Positions 10,326 to 21,576 of a stretch of 64,000 nt of DNA are shown here, one piece after another. Position numbers and translations under genes: made by a program. Numbering within the stretch: position 1 is the stretch's first letter; each line of letters starts with the position of its first letter. The notes under the pieces were generated by a model that saw only the letters and a list, made by a program, of their open reading frames with translations, was not told where the DNA came from and did no database searches. The stretch is from Chaetoderma sp. LZ-2023a (taxonomy: Eukaryota; Mollusca; Caudofoveata; Chaetodermatida; Chaetodermatidae), in contig JAVVLW010001555.1 of assembly GCA_034401795.1 (NCBI GenBank), positions 1-64,000 of the forward strand, given 5' to 3'.

Positions 10326-13300
10326 ACAATGTTTGCCCTTCCCACTTCCTTTGAGTTATTAGCTCACCTGGCCTGAAAGCTCATGAAATACCATCTAGGC
10401 CAAGAACTGAACCAAGTTTGTTCAAGAGAACATGATTGGCCAAATAGTTTGCTGGCCATCTTGAATGACCTAGTTTTCGCGAAAACGACTTCTCCGGAAC
10501 CACTGAATGGAACAGGCCGAAATTTGAGTCCCTAATTTTATGCAGATAATTAGGTACTAAGGGCCATTAAAGTTTGTTCACGGTAAGTCGATATGTAAAA
10601 AAAAAGCATGCCATCGTGGGCCAATCAAAATGTAGTGTGTTTGGCGGACATGTTGGATTTTTTTATTTAATGGATTTTGAAGCTGAAATTTGTTTTATTT
10701 ATGTTTCTTGGTATACTGATTTCAAATTTGCCATATTCAAAACTGTCAGATAAATGTTTTGGCGGCCATCTTGGATCATTTTCCCACCAAAAGCTCCCAT
10801 ACTAAAGCAATGGGAAATTTAAAATGCCTTCTCGAGAACCACTGGGCCGAATTAGATACATATTTGACAGGAAGCATTCTTAGGGCATAGAGATCCAAGT
10901 TTGTTCAAAATGAGCTGATCAGCCATTTTGCCCAGTGGCCATCTTGTATTTTGGCAGATTTTTAGCTCACCTGGCCTGAAAGGCTAAGTGAGCTTATGCC
11001 GTGGCGACCATCCATCATCCGTCGTCCATCAAAAAAACGCTTTAAAACGCTACTCTTCCTTAACCAATAGCCAAATCTTAGCTAAATTTTAGTCAAAGGA
11101 TGCTATTGTGCTCGGATCCGGAACTTCCATTTGGAATTTTGATTCATAAATTTTTTGGGTCAAAATCTTAGATTTTATTAAAGATTTACCGGATGTTGTT
11201 AAATTGCTTCTCCTTACCCTTTTGACCGATTTCAATCAAATTTGCCTGAAAGGATCTTATGGTCATAAGTTATAGAACTTCCATTCAGAACTTTGATTCG
11301 TAAATATTTTGGGTGAAAAACTTAGATTTTATTAAAAAATTTACCGGAAATTGTCACATTGCTTCTTCTCCTTAGAATTTTGACCGATTTCAACCAAAGG
11401 GGTTGAAAGAATCTTATGGTCATAGGCTCTAGAACTTCCATTCAGGATTTTGTTGCGTAAAGATTTTGTGTGAAAATCCTAGATTTTATTAAAAATGCAC
11501 CAGAAATTGTCAAATCTCTACTTCTCCTTACCATTTTGACAGATTTCAACCAAATTGGACTGAAAGGATTTTATTGTGATAGTCTCTAGAACTTCTATTC
11601 AGAATTTTGATTCATTAATTTTTTGCGTGAAAATCTCTTAGTTGCTTGACATATTTCAAACAAATTTGGCTAGAGTGACCTTATCAAGGTAGACTAGAAT
11701 TTGTATTCAGAATTTTAATTGGTAAATTTTTTGGGTGGCCATCTTGGATTTTCCGACATTTATCCATCATATCTATTTAAATGCAAATGGTTCAAATGCT
11801 AATGGTCTAGGTGAGCGTTACAGGTCCTTGGGCCTATTGTTATAAATGTATTTTTAAATCTCTGAAGCTGTTTGGGAGATTGATTTAAAACTCATGAAAT
11901 ATCATTTAGGGCACACGCTGAACCAAGTTTGTTCAAGGGAACTTGATTGGCCAAATGGTTCGGTAGCCATCATGGATGACCTACTTTTTGCGAAAATGAC
12001 TTCCAGATCCGCTGAATGGATCGGGCCAAAGTTTGGGAGATATGATTAGAGAGTAAGGGCCATTAAAGTTTGTTCAAGGGAAGCTGATACATAAAAAAAC
12101 ATGGCCGCCATCAGCCAATTAAAATGTGTCATGTTTGGCGGCCATATTGGACTTTTTATTTGATAGATTTTGAAGCCGAAATTGGTTTCCTATAAGTTTC
12201 TGGGTATTCTGATTTCAAATTTGCCATTTTCGAAACTGTCAGCTAAACGGTTTTGCGGCCATCTTGGATCTTTCCTGCCAACAGCTCCCATACAAAAGCA
12301 ACGGGAAATCTAAAATGTCTTATTCTCGAGAACCACCAGGCCGATTTCAATTATATGTAGCAGGAAGCATCCTTAGCACCTAGAGATCCAAGTTTATTCA
12401 AACGACCGGCCATCTTGGATTTTGGCCGATTTTTAGCTCACCTGGCCAGAATGGCGTCCGTCCATCCCTCAACTCTGACTTAAAAACGCTACTCCTCATT
12501 AACTGCTTGGCGTATTTCAACCTAATTTGGATGGAAGGACATGTAGACCTTTTTAGCTGACCTGGCCAAGTGAGCTTATGGCATGGCAACCGTCCATCCG
12601 GCATCTGTCCATCAACTTTTGCTTAAAAACGCTACTCATTAACCGCTTGGCGGATCTCAGCCTAATTTGGCTGGACTGTCCCTTTTGCGGTAGGCTTCAG
12701 AACGTGTGTACAGTATTTTGATTGGCATTTTTTCGGCGGCCATCTTGAATTTTCTGAAAAAATACGCGAAGTCATTTAAAATACTACTCATTAACTGCTT
12801 GGACAATTTCAACCAGACTTAGAAGGATACTAGGCTGGTAGGTTTCAAAATTTGTATACAGAATTTTGATTGGTCAATTTTCCAGACAGCCATCGTGGAT
12901 TTTCTGAAAATTTCTGGAAATCACTTAATAGCCTACTTGATAACCACTGGGCCGATTTCAATCAAACTTGGATGGAAGAACCCTACCCTAGTATGCTTCA
13001 GAACCTATGTAAAGAATTTTGATTGGTCATTTTTTCCGGCAACCATCTTGGATTTTCTGAAGAATGGCTGGAAGTCGTTTAAAACACTACTCCTCATTAA
13101 CTGCTTGAGAAATTTCAACCAGACGTGGCTGGAAGGATACTAGGCTGGTAGATTTCAGAACTTCTATACAGAATTTTGATTGGTCCATTTTTCTGGTGGC
13201 CATCTTGGATTTTCTGAAAATTTTGGGAAATCAGTTAAAAGGCTACTCATTAACTGCTTGAACAAGTTCAAGCAAACTTGGCTGGAAGGACCCTAAAGTG

Positions 13301-14579
13301 CTATGCTTCAGAGCTTGTATATAGAATTTTCAATTTATTCCTTGGCTATCTTAAAATTTTCAGAAAAATGGCTGAAAATCGTGTACTCATTAACTACTTG
13401 CACCATTTCAACCAGACTGGCTGGAACGAGCCTAGGGTGGTAGGCTTTAGAAGATGCATATAAAACTTTGATAGGTCAATTTTTCCGGCAGTATTTTGGA
13501 TTTTCTAAATATTTTGGGAAATCAGTTAAAAGGCTACTCCTCATTAACCGCTTGGCCGATTTCAACCAAACTCAGCTGGAAGAACCCTAGCCCTGTACGC
13601 TTCAGAGCTTGTATACAGAATTTTGATGGCTTGATTTTGATGGTGGCCATCTTGGGTTTTCCGATAAATGGGAATTCATATAAACTGCTATGCCTCATTA
13701 ATCGCTTGGGCAATTTCAACCAATTTTGACTGGAAGGGATCCTATTGTCGTAGCTTCTAGAAATTCTTTTCAGAATTTTGATAGGTAAATGTTTTGGCAG
13801 CAATCTCTGATATTCTGAAAGTTTTCCGGAACCATTTAAAAATGGTACTCTATTAATCAATAACCCAATTTCAACAAAACTTGGGTGGAACGATCCTATG
13901 ACGGTAGGCTTCAACATATTAAAAGAGTCTTGATTGGTCAGTTTTTTGGTGGCCATCTTGGATTTTCCAAAAATCATCCATGTCTATTTATATACAAATA
14001 GTTTAAATACCAATGGCCCAGGTGAGCGGCACAGGCCCTTGGGCCTCTTGTTATAAACGTCTAAAAAATCATCTCCGAAACCGTTTGGGGGATTGATTTC
14101 AAACTCATAATATATCAATTGATGTAAGAGCTGAAACAAATTTGTTCACGTGAACTTGATTGGCCAAATAGTTTGGCGGCCATCGTGAATGACCTAGTTT
14201 TCGCGAAAACGACTTCTCCAGAACCACTGAATGGAATGGGCCGAAATGGTTCCTAATTTTATACACATAATTAGGGATTAGGGCCATTAAAGTTTGTTCA
14301 TGGAAAGTTGATACGTAAAAAAACCCATAGCCGCTGTGGCCCAATCAAAATGTAGTGTGTTTGGTGGCCATGTTAGATTTCTTTTATTTAATGGACTTTG
14401 AAGCTGAAATTTGTTTTACTTAGATTTTTGGTTATTCTGATTTCAAATTTGCCATATTCGACTCTCAGATAAATGTTTTGGTGGCCATATTGGATCGTTT
14501 TCCCACCAAAAGCTCCCATACTAAAGCAATGGGAAATTTATAATGTCTTCTTGAGAACCACTAGGCCGATTTAAATATA
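10326..14579. repeat. Mosaic repeat region, first part
   Basis: The repeat contains TTAGCTCACCTGGCCTGAAA boxes (10350, 10960, 12430, 12550). It also has two CAGGTGAGCG...GGCCCTTGGGCCTCTTGTTA-like end boxes (about 14015-14052, weaker near 11810). A module of about 550 bp recurs at about 10370-10960, 11865-12430 and 14080-14579: CCAAGTTTGTTCAAGGGAAC, TGATTGGCCAAATGGTT, GGCGGCCATCTTGGAT, GGAAGCATCCTTAG, AGAGATCCAAGTTTGTTCAA. A block of about 155-bp units lies between. No ORF resembles a transposase, so it is probably a non-autonomous family. Other copies are at 16100-17600, 28730-29225 and 31614-32797. Confidence 0.8.
12560..13985. repeat. Degenerate array of about 155-bp units
   Basis: GGCCATCTTGGATTTTCTGA or a variant recurs near 12740, 12889, 13041, 13196, 13350, 13489, 13645, 13800 and 13954, a spacing near 155 bp. 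Each unit also has ATTAACTGCTTG, AATTTCAACCA, ACTTGGCTGGAAGGA and CAGAATTTTGATTGGTCA. The 31.6-32.8 kb copy has related units. Short ORFs here are chance readings. Confidence 0.85.
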
Positions 14580-16099
14580 AACTGAACCAAAAATGTTTAG
14601 CAACACTGAGAATATTACTGTATAAATGTTATTTAACAAAAACAATAAATTGATTCAAATATATTATTTAATTGATAGGTCATTTTCCAATTTGAACAAC
14701 AGTCTCTTGTTACTGTAATGCTAGCATCGCGCCTTTAACATGGCATCATTCAACGGAAGGGTCCAATTTAAATAATGACACTGAGCTGTCAATATTTGTT
14801 GTGACCTCCGCGCGCATTAACCACCGCCGTACATCGCTTTCTCATGCTTCGACTTAAGCACCTGATGTCACGAAGAGGAATCGCATCCCATTCCTGGAGC
14901 AGTGCAGCTTCCAGCTCCCGCACGTTGTGAAGATGTGGATGGTTCTCACGCACCATACGGCTAAGAATGTCCCACACGTGTTCAATAGGAGACAGGTCCG
15001 GTGATCGCGCTGGCTAGTCCAACACCGGAATGTTGTTAGCCTCAAGGAAATCACTGGTGACCCTAGCTGAATGAGGACGGGTATTGTCTTGCTGGAACAT
15101 AAAGTCTGCATGTTGCTGCATAAAAGGGATGACAACAGGGGCGACAACTTCTTCACAGTAACGTTGAGCCGTTAAATTTCCGCGAATCACAAGATCTGTT
15201 TTGCCATTTTCATGGATTCCAGCCCACACCATGACAGTGCCGCCACCGAATCTGTCGTGCTGAATGATGTTGGCTGCATCATACCGTTCTCCTAAACGTC
15301 GCCAAACCCATTGCCTACCGTCCGCCACATCCACACAAAACCTTGACTCATCACTGAACAAAATGTGGCTCCATTGTTGAGCACGCCATCGCTGATGAGT
15401 TCTTGCCCATGCAAACCGATTCTCGATGTGACACTCTGTAAGCGGAACAGCAACAAGTGGATGACGAGCATGCAGTCCAGCATCATGGAGTCTGTTTCGC
15501 ACAGTTTGTGCATGCTCTGTAGTGCCGGTAGCATTGTGCAAATTACAGGACAGCCGCGGCGCAGTCTCAAACCTGTGATGTCGTGATGACGTCAGTAAGT
15601 AGTGGTGTTCTCGTGGTGTTGTTGCTCTCGGTCTGCCAGATCGTGGTCTGTCATTAACATGTCCAGTTAACTGCTCAGGTTGGCGGAGACGGGAAATGGT
15701 TACGGCGTGAACATTAAAATGTCGAGCAACAGCGCGAACGCTCTGCCCAGCAGCAAGTCTTCCCATTGCTTCATGGCGCTGATTTTCGGGTAGGCCTGGG
15801 CGGCGTCCCATGTTCGGTAGGGTAAACTTTAAAGCATTTTCTGTTAACGTTCGTTATCTGCTTTTGCAATATGGTGAATTTTTGCCTTCGCTACCCGCCA
15901 ATGTGGGCCAGTGCATGAAAAATGCATTTTCACATGCAGTAAGCGTGCGGCCGAGAAATGCAAGAAATTATTTGCATTTCTTCATGATCAGCGAGACATT
16001 ACATTGACGAAACATGCCTGCAAATTTGGTTTTAAATGGACGCATAGTTTTAATACAACAAACCAAACTTCACTGTTGCTAAACTTTTTTGGCTCAGTA
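14580..16099 (-). mobile_element. Tc1/mariner element, about 1.52 kb, nearly intact
   Basis: The ends are inverted repeats of about 30 bp. The left is ACTGAACCAAAAATGTTTAG then CAACA. The right, read inward, is ACTGAGCCAAAAAAGTTTAG then CAACA. TA flanks each end, the standard Tc1/mariner target. The insertion interrupts one module of the mosaic repeat, which continues at 16100 with TATTTGACAGGAAGCATTC. Undisturbed sister modules at about 10850 and 17121 show the empty site. It encodes a DD34E transposase on the - strand. Confidence 0.88.
14789..15811 (-). pseudogene. Tc1-like DD34E transposase with one in-frame stop codon
   Basis: The frame runs 341 codons from ATG at 15811 to TGA near 14789. 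One TAG at 15011-15013 interrupts it, where the family has Trp in the VLDWPARSPDLSP box. Residues 1-110 form the paired/HTH DNA-binding region (RAVARHFNVHAVTISRLRQ, then a GRPR AT-hook-like motif). The catalytic triad is visible: FSDESRF (first D), FQQDNTRPHSA (second D) and SPIEHVWD (E), with 34 residues between the second D and the E. Length equals that of active Tc1 transposases (about 340 aa). Everything else is intact, so the copy is recently dead or differs by one sequencing error. ORFs on the opposite strand are shadows. Confidence 0.92.
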
Positions 16100-17600
16100 T
16101 ATATTTGACAGGAAGCATTCTTAGGGCATAGAGATCCAATTTTGTTCAAAGGGAGCTGATCGGCCAATTTGCCCAATGGCCATTTTGGCAGATTTTTATA
16201 AATGTATTTAAAAATCTCTGAAACTGTTTGGGGGATTGATTTAAAACTCATAAAATATCATTTAGGGCACAAGCGGAACCAAGTTTGTTCAAGGGAACTT
16301 GATTGGCCAAGTGGTTCGGTAGCCATCATGGATGACCTACTTTTTGTGAAAATTACTTCCAGATCAGGTCAAAGTTTCCGAGATATGATTAGGGACTAAG
16401 GGCGATTTAAGTTTATTCAAGGGAAGCTGATACATAAAAAAAACATGGTCACCGTCAGCCAATTAAAATGTGGCGTGTTTGGCGTCCATATTGGATTTTT
16501 TATGTGATAGATTTTGAAGCCGAAATTGGTTTTCTATAGGCTTCTGGGTATTCTGATTTCAAATTTGCCACTTGCGAAACTGTCAGATAAATTGTTTGAC
16601 GCTAAGATGTCTTCTCACCAGGCCAATTTCAATTATATGTAGCAGGAAGCATCCTTAGCGCATAGAGATCCAAGTTTATTCAAACGAATCTGATGGGACA
16701 ATTTGCCTGGTGGCCATCTTGGATTTTGGCCGATTTTTTTATAAATGTCTAAAAAATCGCCGAAACCGTTTCGGGGATTGATTTTAAACTCATAAAATAC
16801 CAGTTTGGGTAAGAGCTGAACCAAGTGATTAGGGACTAAGGCCGATAAAAGCTTGTTTAAGAGAAGTTGATACATAAAGAAACATGGCATCCGTTTTCTT
16901 GTTACAATTCTGCTCAACTCCTTAGCGTTCTACTTACATACAGATTTTGAAGCCGAAATTGGTCTTATATAGTTTTTTTAGGTATTCTGATTTCAAATTT
17001 GTCATTTTCGAAACTGTCGGATAAACGGTTAAGCGGCTATCATTGTTAATTTTCCAACTGGAAGCTCCCATGTACTAAAGCAATAGGAAAATGAAAATGT
17101 CTTCTCACGAACCACTGGGCCGATTTAAAGTATATTTGGTAGAAAGCATCCTTAGGACATAGAGATACATGTTTGTTCAAATGAAGCCGGTCGGTAATTT
17201 GCCTGGCAGCCATCTTGGGTTTTGGCCATTTTTTAAAAGCGCCTTTAAAAATCTTTTCCGAATCCACTTGGAGGATCGTTTCAAAGCTCATGACAGGTTA
17301 TCTAGGGCAACAGCTGAACCAAGTTTGTTCAATGGAACTTGATTGACCTAATGATATTAGTCAGTCATCTTGGACTTTGTCTCTAGAAACGCTGAATGGA
17401 ATGGGCCAAAATTTGGGAGATATGATTAAGGACTAAGGGCCATTAAAGTTTGTTCAAGAGAAGTTGATACATAAAGAAACATGGCCTCTGTTCTCTTGTT
17501 ACAATTCTGCTCGACTCCTAAGGGTTCTACTTATTGTTAATGGCCTTTCTAGTTGAAATGGTTATGTTTGAGGTGACCGATACAGGCCCCTTGCGCCTCT
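16100..17600. repeat. Mosaic repeat region, second part
   Basis: The module broken at 14579 resumes here, followed by at least three more degenerate modules starting near 16205, 16745 and 17225. Each has GGGGGATTGATTT-AAACTCAT, CCAAGTTTGTTCAA and AGGAAGCATCCTTAG. It ends with AGGTGACCGATACAGGCCCC, TTGCGCCTCTTGTATAG, matching the family's terminal box. Confidence 0.78.
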
Positions 17601-18051
17601 TGTATAGACACTGGAAAGGGACCTGTTGTATAGACCCGAGACAGTAAATTGTTAATATACAGCTATGTAATAGATGGCATTTCTCATTTCCTAAAATGTA
17701 TCATATGCAGCCTACATTATCATAAATTTAGAAGCTGGAAGGTAAAACAACTCTAGCAGAAGCACCAGTATGTTGAATGATGAATGCACTACTTTTCGTC
17801 TGATGGTTGATTGATATCAGAGCTGCAAAATCTATCATGCAGAGTATGACAAATTCTTATGATCTATGGAATATTTTGCTGAATATCTTGAGACTAATTT
17901 GACTGAGGGATAAAGGTAGCAACAGTTCCCAGTCAAAATAGTTTCAAAACACTTTCAACATCTTTCCTCTATATTTATCTTGAAAGTGCAACATTAATAT
18001 TCAGATCCACACTATGTACCTGTGTTATTATAATTGTTTATCATGTTGCAG
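17601..18051. other. Intron end before a Lis1 exon
   Basis: This is ordinary AT-rich intron with a decayed hairpin copy at about 17870-17960 (TGAATATCTTGAGACTAATT through CAAAATAGTTTCAAAACACT). It ends in the pyrimidine-poor acceptor TCATGTTGCAG. Confidence 0.6.
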
Positions 18052-18208
18052 TCTGGCCACGACAATTGGGTACGAGGGCTCGTCTTTCATCCCGGTGGCC
18101 GATTCATTCTTAGTGCATCTGACGATAAAACTCTACGCATTTGGGATATAGCCAATAGAAGGAATCATAAGACATTACAAGCACATCCACACTTTGTCAC
18201 AGCTATTG
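18052..18208 (+). CDS. Lis1: Lis1 internal coding exon, penultimate WD40 blade
   Basis: The exon reads [52 protein letters not shown] and ends in phase 1. [14 protein letters not shown] and WD are diagnostic of the Lis1 propeller. The acceptor is TTGCAG at 18046-18051 and the donor GTATGT at 18209. The first base of the split codon (G) joins AC in the next exon to make Asp. No damage is seen despite the 12.85-kb upstream intron. Confidence 0.94.
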
Positions 18209-18629
18209 GTATGTATCGAAACTAGGAATCTTATCCATAACAATGTGATGTAAGATAGTTCACAAATTCAATTTTGAAATTAACTGTGGCGAGTTGTGAT
18301 TTAAATTTGTGCTGTGTCCAAGAGATTTGATAAAAATGCATTAGATGATTTTGTTTATGATATACATGTAGTCTATAATTTTTCTGTTTTTAGCATAACT
18401 ATTGTGCTTTTAGCACTTCTCTACTATAAAACCACACTACTCTCACTCTGAAATACAGCATTGAAGTTTGCGGTCAGTCACTTAGTACATTATAGTGTAT
18501 AGTAATGTTCTCGTGTCCCATTAAATAGAGAAAGATTCGTATAAGAAATGAGGTGGCTTTTGATTACTGTGAAATTTACCCAGCAAGAAGTGCGCTACTC
18601 CATCTTCCTTGTAACTATTGGACTAAGTT

Positions 18630-19255
18630 GAGAAAGCACTTAATGCCCTGAAAAATGGACGAGCATCCGGATGTGACGGCATGAGCAATGAACTATTCAA
18701 ATACACAAGTGAGATTTCAAAACCGATCACACATAATCTATTCAGCTTTTATGCACCACCTTCCCATCAATGCTGTAGGCCATGCTCCCTTATCGCGCTA
18801 CCCAAGCCCAAGAAGCCATCCAGCCATTCTGTATCCCATTGTACTCCTCAGCAGGATATGGAAAATCCTATCCAATTTTACTCTATGCAGATAAGATTGG
18901 TGACTTCACTAGATCATGTCAAAGTGGTTTTAAACATGAACTCCACTGCACAGACATTGTGGGCGCTCAATGCATGCTTGTGTTAGTACATGTAGTCATG
19001 CCCAAACACAAAATGGGCATTGGTATTGTCACAAGCCTTCGACACAATTAAAATGTGCAAAGATTCTAGAGGTATTACACCAGGCCAGTTGCAATGAAGA
19101 TGAATCCAGACTAGTGAGACTATTACATGCTAACACCAACCTAAGAGTATGAGTCAAATCAGTAAAGTGTGCCAAGTTTGGCATCAATGGGCTTCCCACA
19201 GGGAGATGGCATATCCCCTGTGCTTTTCACATGTTACCTTGCTGCTGCATTGAAA
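18630..19255 (+). pseudogene. Non-LTR retrotransposon (LINE) RT fragment
   Basis: Translated segments show RT blocks typical of LINEs. LKNGRASGCDGMSNELFKYT at about 18645-18705 matches the K.GKA.G.DG..NELLK block. GLPQGDGISPVLFTCYLAAA at about 19190-19245 matches the QGD.lSP.LF block. Frames change between the blocks and no endonuclease or YADD box remains. It lies inside the last Lis1 intron in sense orientation. A related fragment on the - strand lies at 42880-43550. The clade is not determined. Confidence 0.75.
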
Positions 19256-19669
19256 TCTCCTGAAAAATTCCACAAAACCAACCCCCCCCCCCATATACAA
19301 CGATGCTGTATAACTGTAATATCTAGACAAGCTTGATGCCTGTCTGCAAGCACCTCTGCACCATCACTAAACAATGATGGCCAGACACACATAATTATCA
19401 ACAATGCACTATGCCGCTGTCCATAAAAATCGCCCAGCAAAGATGATCCATGTTTGGCCATGTGCTAAGGATGCCAGTAGAAACACCAGCACATTAGTTT
19501 TCATACCTTGTTCAGCAACAACTTGCAATCAAAATCAAATTGCCCTTTTGTGGAATTCAAACAATGCATTTTCCCATCCTATGGTTGTCTATGGATTAGA
19601 GGCGTTATCTCCCTTGAATGATATGACAAATTGTTAAACGAATGTACATGTGTGTTTCTTTCTTCTCAG

Positions 19670-19743
19670 ACATGCATAAGAGTAAACCGTATGTGATCAC
19701 AGGCAGTGTAGAGCCTAGCATCAAGGTCTGGGAGTGTCGTTAA
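19670..19743 (+). CDS. Lis1: Lis1 terminal coding exon and stop codon
   Basis: After acceptor TTCTCAG (ending at 19669) the exon encodes (D)[19 protein letters not shown] then WECR and TAA at 19741-19743. The WECR end is the conserved C-terminus of Lis1, so the protein ends at its natural length. The split codon is completed with the G at 18208. The terminal blade reads [16 protein letters not shown], with Glu-Pro-Ser where vertebrates have Asp-Gln-Thr. Confidence 0.93.
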
Positions 19744-19760
19744 ATATCTAGCATCAACCT

Positions 19761-19766
19761 AATAAA
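19761..19766 (+). terminator. Candidate polyadenylation signal of Lis1
   Basis: An AATAAA hexamer lies 18 bp after the Lis1 stop codon. It is so close that a longer 3' UTR using AT-rich sites up to about 20.2 kb is equally possible. Transcript ends cannot be decided from sequence alone. Confidence 0.35.
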
Positions 19767-20452
19767 ACTGACCGACTGCGAAAACTGACCGAAGTATTCC
19801 GATAGAAGAGGACGTTTATTTCTGCTTACTGTGCAACTATCCACCTGCATTTAGCTGTGTTCAACATGCATTGAACATGCTTAATATAAAATTATCTAGA
19901 CGTGACAGTGTTTGTGTTACTGTGAAACATTATTACAATAATATTACACATAATAATAATTTAAAAATAATAATAATGTGAATATCGTGATATTGACTTT
20001 ATAGCTGCACTATATATTCAAGTACGTGCTATCAACAATAATTATGCTAAAATGGCAAAAAATAAGAAGCGTGATTTCTATAAAATAATATTTTTTTGCT
20101 TGTTGACTCTAGCGTAGTTATTGTAATTATACATTGATTATAAATTGTACAAATATCTGTTATTTAAATTAAATACTTTGTTTTTTTCTGTATATAAGAT
20201 TACGACTACAACTGCTCCGTTGAAATGGATCTGTTCTATGTTACATTTATTGTAAAAATGTCTACTGTAGGATGCATGCGATAGTGAACTGTAAAACTAC
20301 GCCACAATATTTTATATTGTTAGGCTGAATAATTTTTATGAAGGACAAAAGTTGTCCAGAGTATATATTATCAGCCATGTGATCTTGCCGTGCTGTTCAA
20401 CAGCACAGAAGCCTTGATAGCACACTGAATCCTGATGTCTAATATCCTTGTC
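19767..20452. other. Lis1 3' UTR or flank, AT-rich
   Basis: AT-rich sequence with AATAAT runs near 19940-19975 and no open frame of note. It is likely 3' UTR and immediate downstream DNA. Confidence 0.4.
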
Positions 20453-20661
20453 TTAACCCATAGCACTCTGATGTCTATAGTTTAAATTTTAAAATTAAAT
20501 TAAAATATGAGCTGTTGTTCATTTTTCAACAATTTTTGTGGAAGATGGTGCTGTCGTAGACATCAACATGTTCCACAGACATTTCTGAAAAATGTACACC
20601 TGTTTCTTTGATATTGACACAGTAAAAGATGGAATATTGACATCAGAGTGGTAAGGGTTAA
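20453..20661. mobile_element. MITE with TTAACCCATAGCACTCTGATG ends, copy 1
   Basis: A 209-bp element starts TTAACCCATAGCACTCTGAT and ends ATCAGAGTGGTAAGGGTTAA, so its ends are inverted repeats of about 20 bp. The interior has TTTTCAACAATTTTTGTGGA and GGTGCTGTCGTAGACATCAA, folding back to TCTGAAAAATGTACACC. Sister copies are at 24559-24758 and 44688-44882. It has no coding capacity. Confidence 0.8.
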
Positions 20662-21334
20662 ACTGCTTTCTTAATTATGTACACTAACCTTCTTACACTA
20701 GCATCAATGGGTAAGGTGTTACAGAGTTAATAGATGGCGACGGTGTACATTTTGGAAACAATGTTTGTTTACAGCAACATTGTTTACAAAATCCATGTAT
20801 GAAAGGGAGTGAAATTATGCGCAATCTGACATTTCAAAGTTCATCTGTTTAATTGACTTGATTAACCTTTCCTATTGTCCTGTCTTCAAGGAACCAAAGA
20901 TAATGAAGAATTGGCTGGAATACAGACTGTTTTTTGAAAATCATGTAGTTCTTGACTCTTTAAATGTCTAGGTTTATCAAGAATACTGAAATATTTGCTT
21001 AGTGAATTTCCACTTGCAGGTTAAGAAAGCATTATTATTGAAATTTACCATTGGAAATATGATATGACTGGCTAGAGAGATGAGTCAGTCTCTCTTCTTC
21101 TTCTTCTTCTTGTCGTTCACTGATCATACCGCCAGTCCTGTAAGTGACTATCGACATGATCATAAGCGTTAAGTGCGTGGATCCATGGTTTATTAGAGTG
21201 CGCGGCGCAGCCTGGAACCTCCGTCTTCAGTACTCTCTAGTTGTAATATTTTGTACTATTTCTTTTCTTGGCCTGCAAATGGACAGACATTTCTCAAGAC
21301 CACTGCAAATGCTGTTTTTTGGTCGGCTTCACCA

Positions 21335-21576
21335 TTAACCCTTTAAGCCTTGAATTTGTCCAAGAAAATTTCATTTAAAAAAAAAGAAAATGTCAATTTG
21401 GAGATGAAGAGAAGATTGTTTTTGAAAGTTTAGCACTGGAATGACTGGCTCGGTTATTGAGCCAGTCATTCCATTGGTAAATTTTCAAAAATAGTCTTCT
21501 CATGGTCAGCAAATTGACACTTCTCAAGAGCACTGTAGAAGCCGTTTTTAGCTGATTATAAGTGTTAAAGGGTTAA
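21335..21576. mobile_element. Hairpin MITE copy with intact ends
   Basis: The ends are TTAACCCTTTAA and TTAAAGGGTTAA, perfect inverted 12-mers. The core foldback is GGAATGACTGGCTCGGTTAT, TGAGCCAGTCATTCC. A half copy of the same family precedes it (about 21250-21334), and an older one with a TTC run lies at about 21010-21110. Confidence 0.83.

Larger units (their letters stand above)
5201..18051 (+). other. 12,851-bp Lis1 intron, mostly repeats
   Basis: The intron is bounded by GTAAGT at 5201 and the TTGCAG acceptor ending at 18051. In order it contains a hAT-like MITE, a 56-bp satellite broken by two inverted-repeat insertions, a mosaic GGCCATCTTGGATTTT-rich repeat, a Tc1/mariner element nested in that repeat, and further mosaic repeat. 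Only about 450 bp before the acceptor looks like ordinary intron, and even this has a decayed hairpin near 17870-17960. No host exon was seen inside. Confidence 0.85.

Noticed and set aside
15292-15586. ORFs overlapping the Tc1 transposase in other frames
   Set aside because: The DD34E motifs lie in the 15811-14789 frame; the others are shadows.
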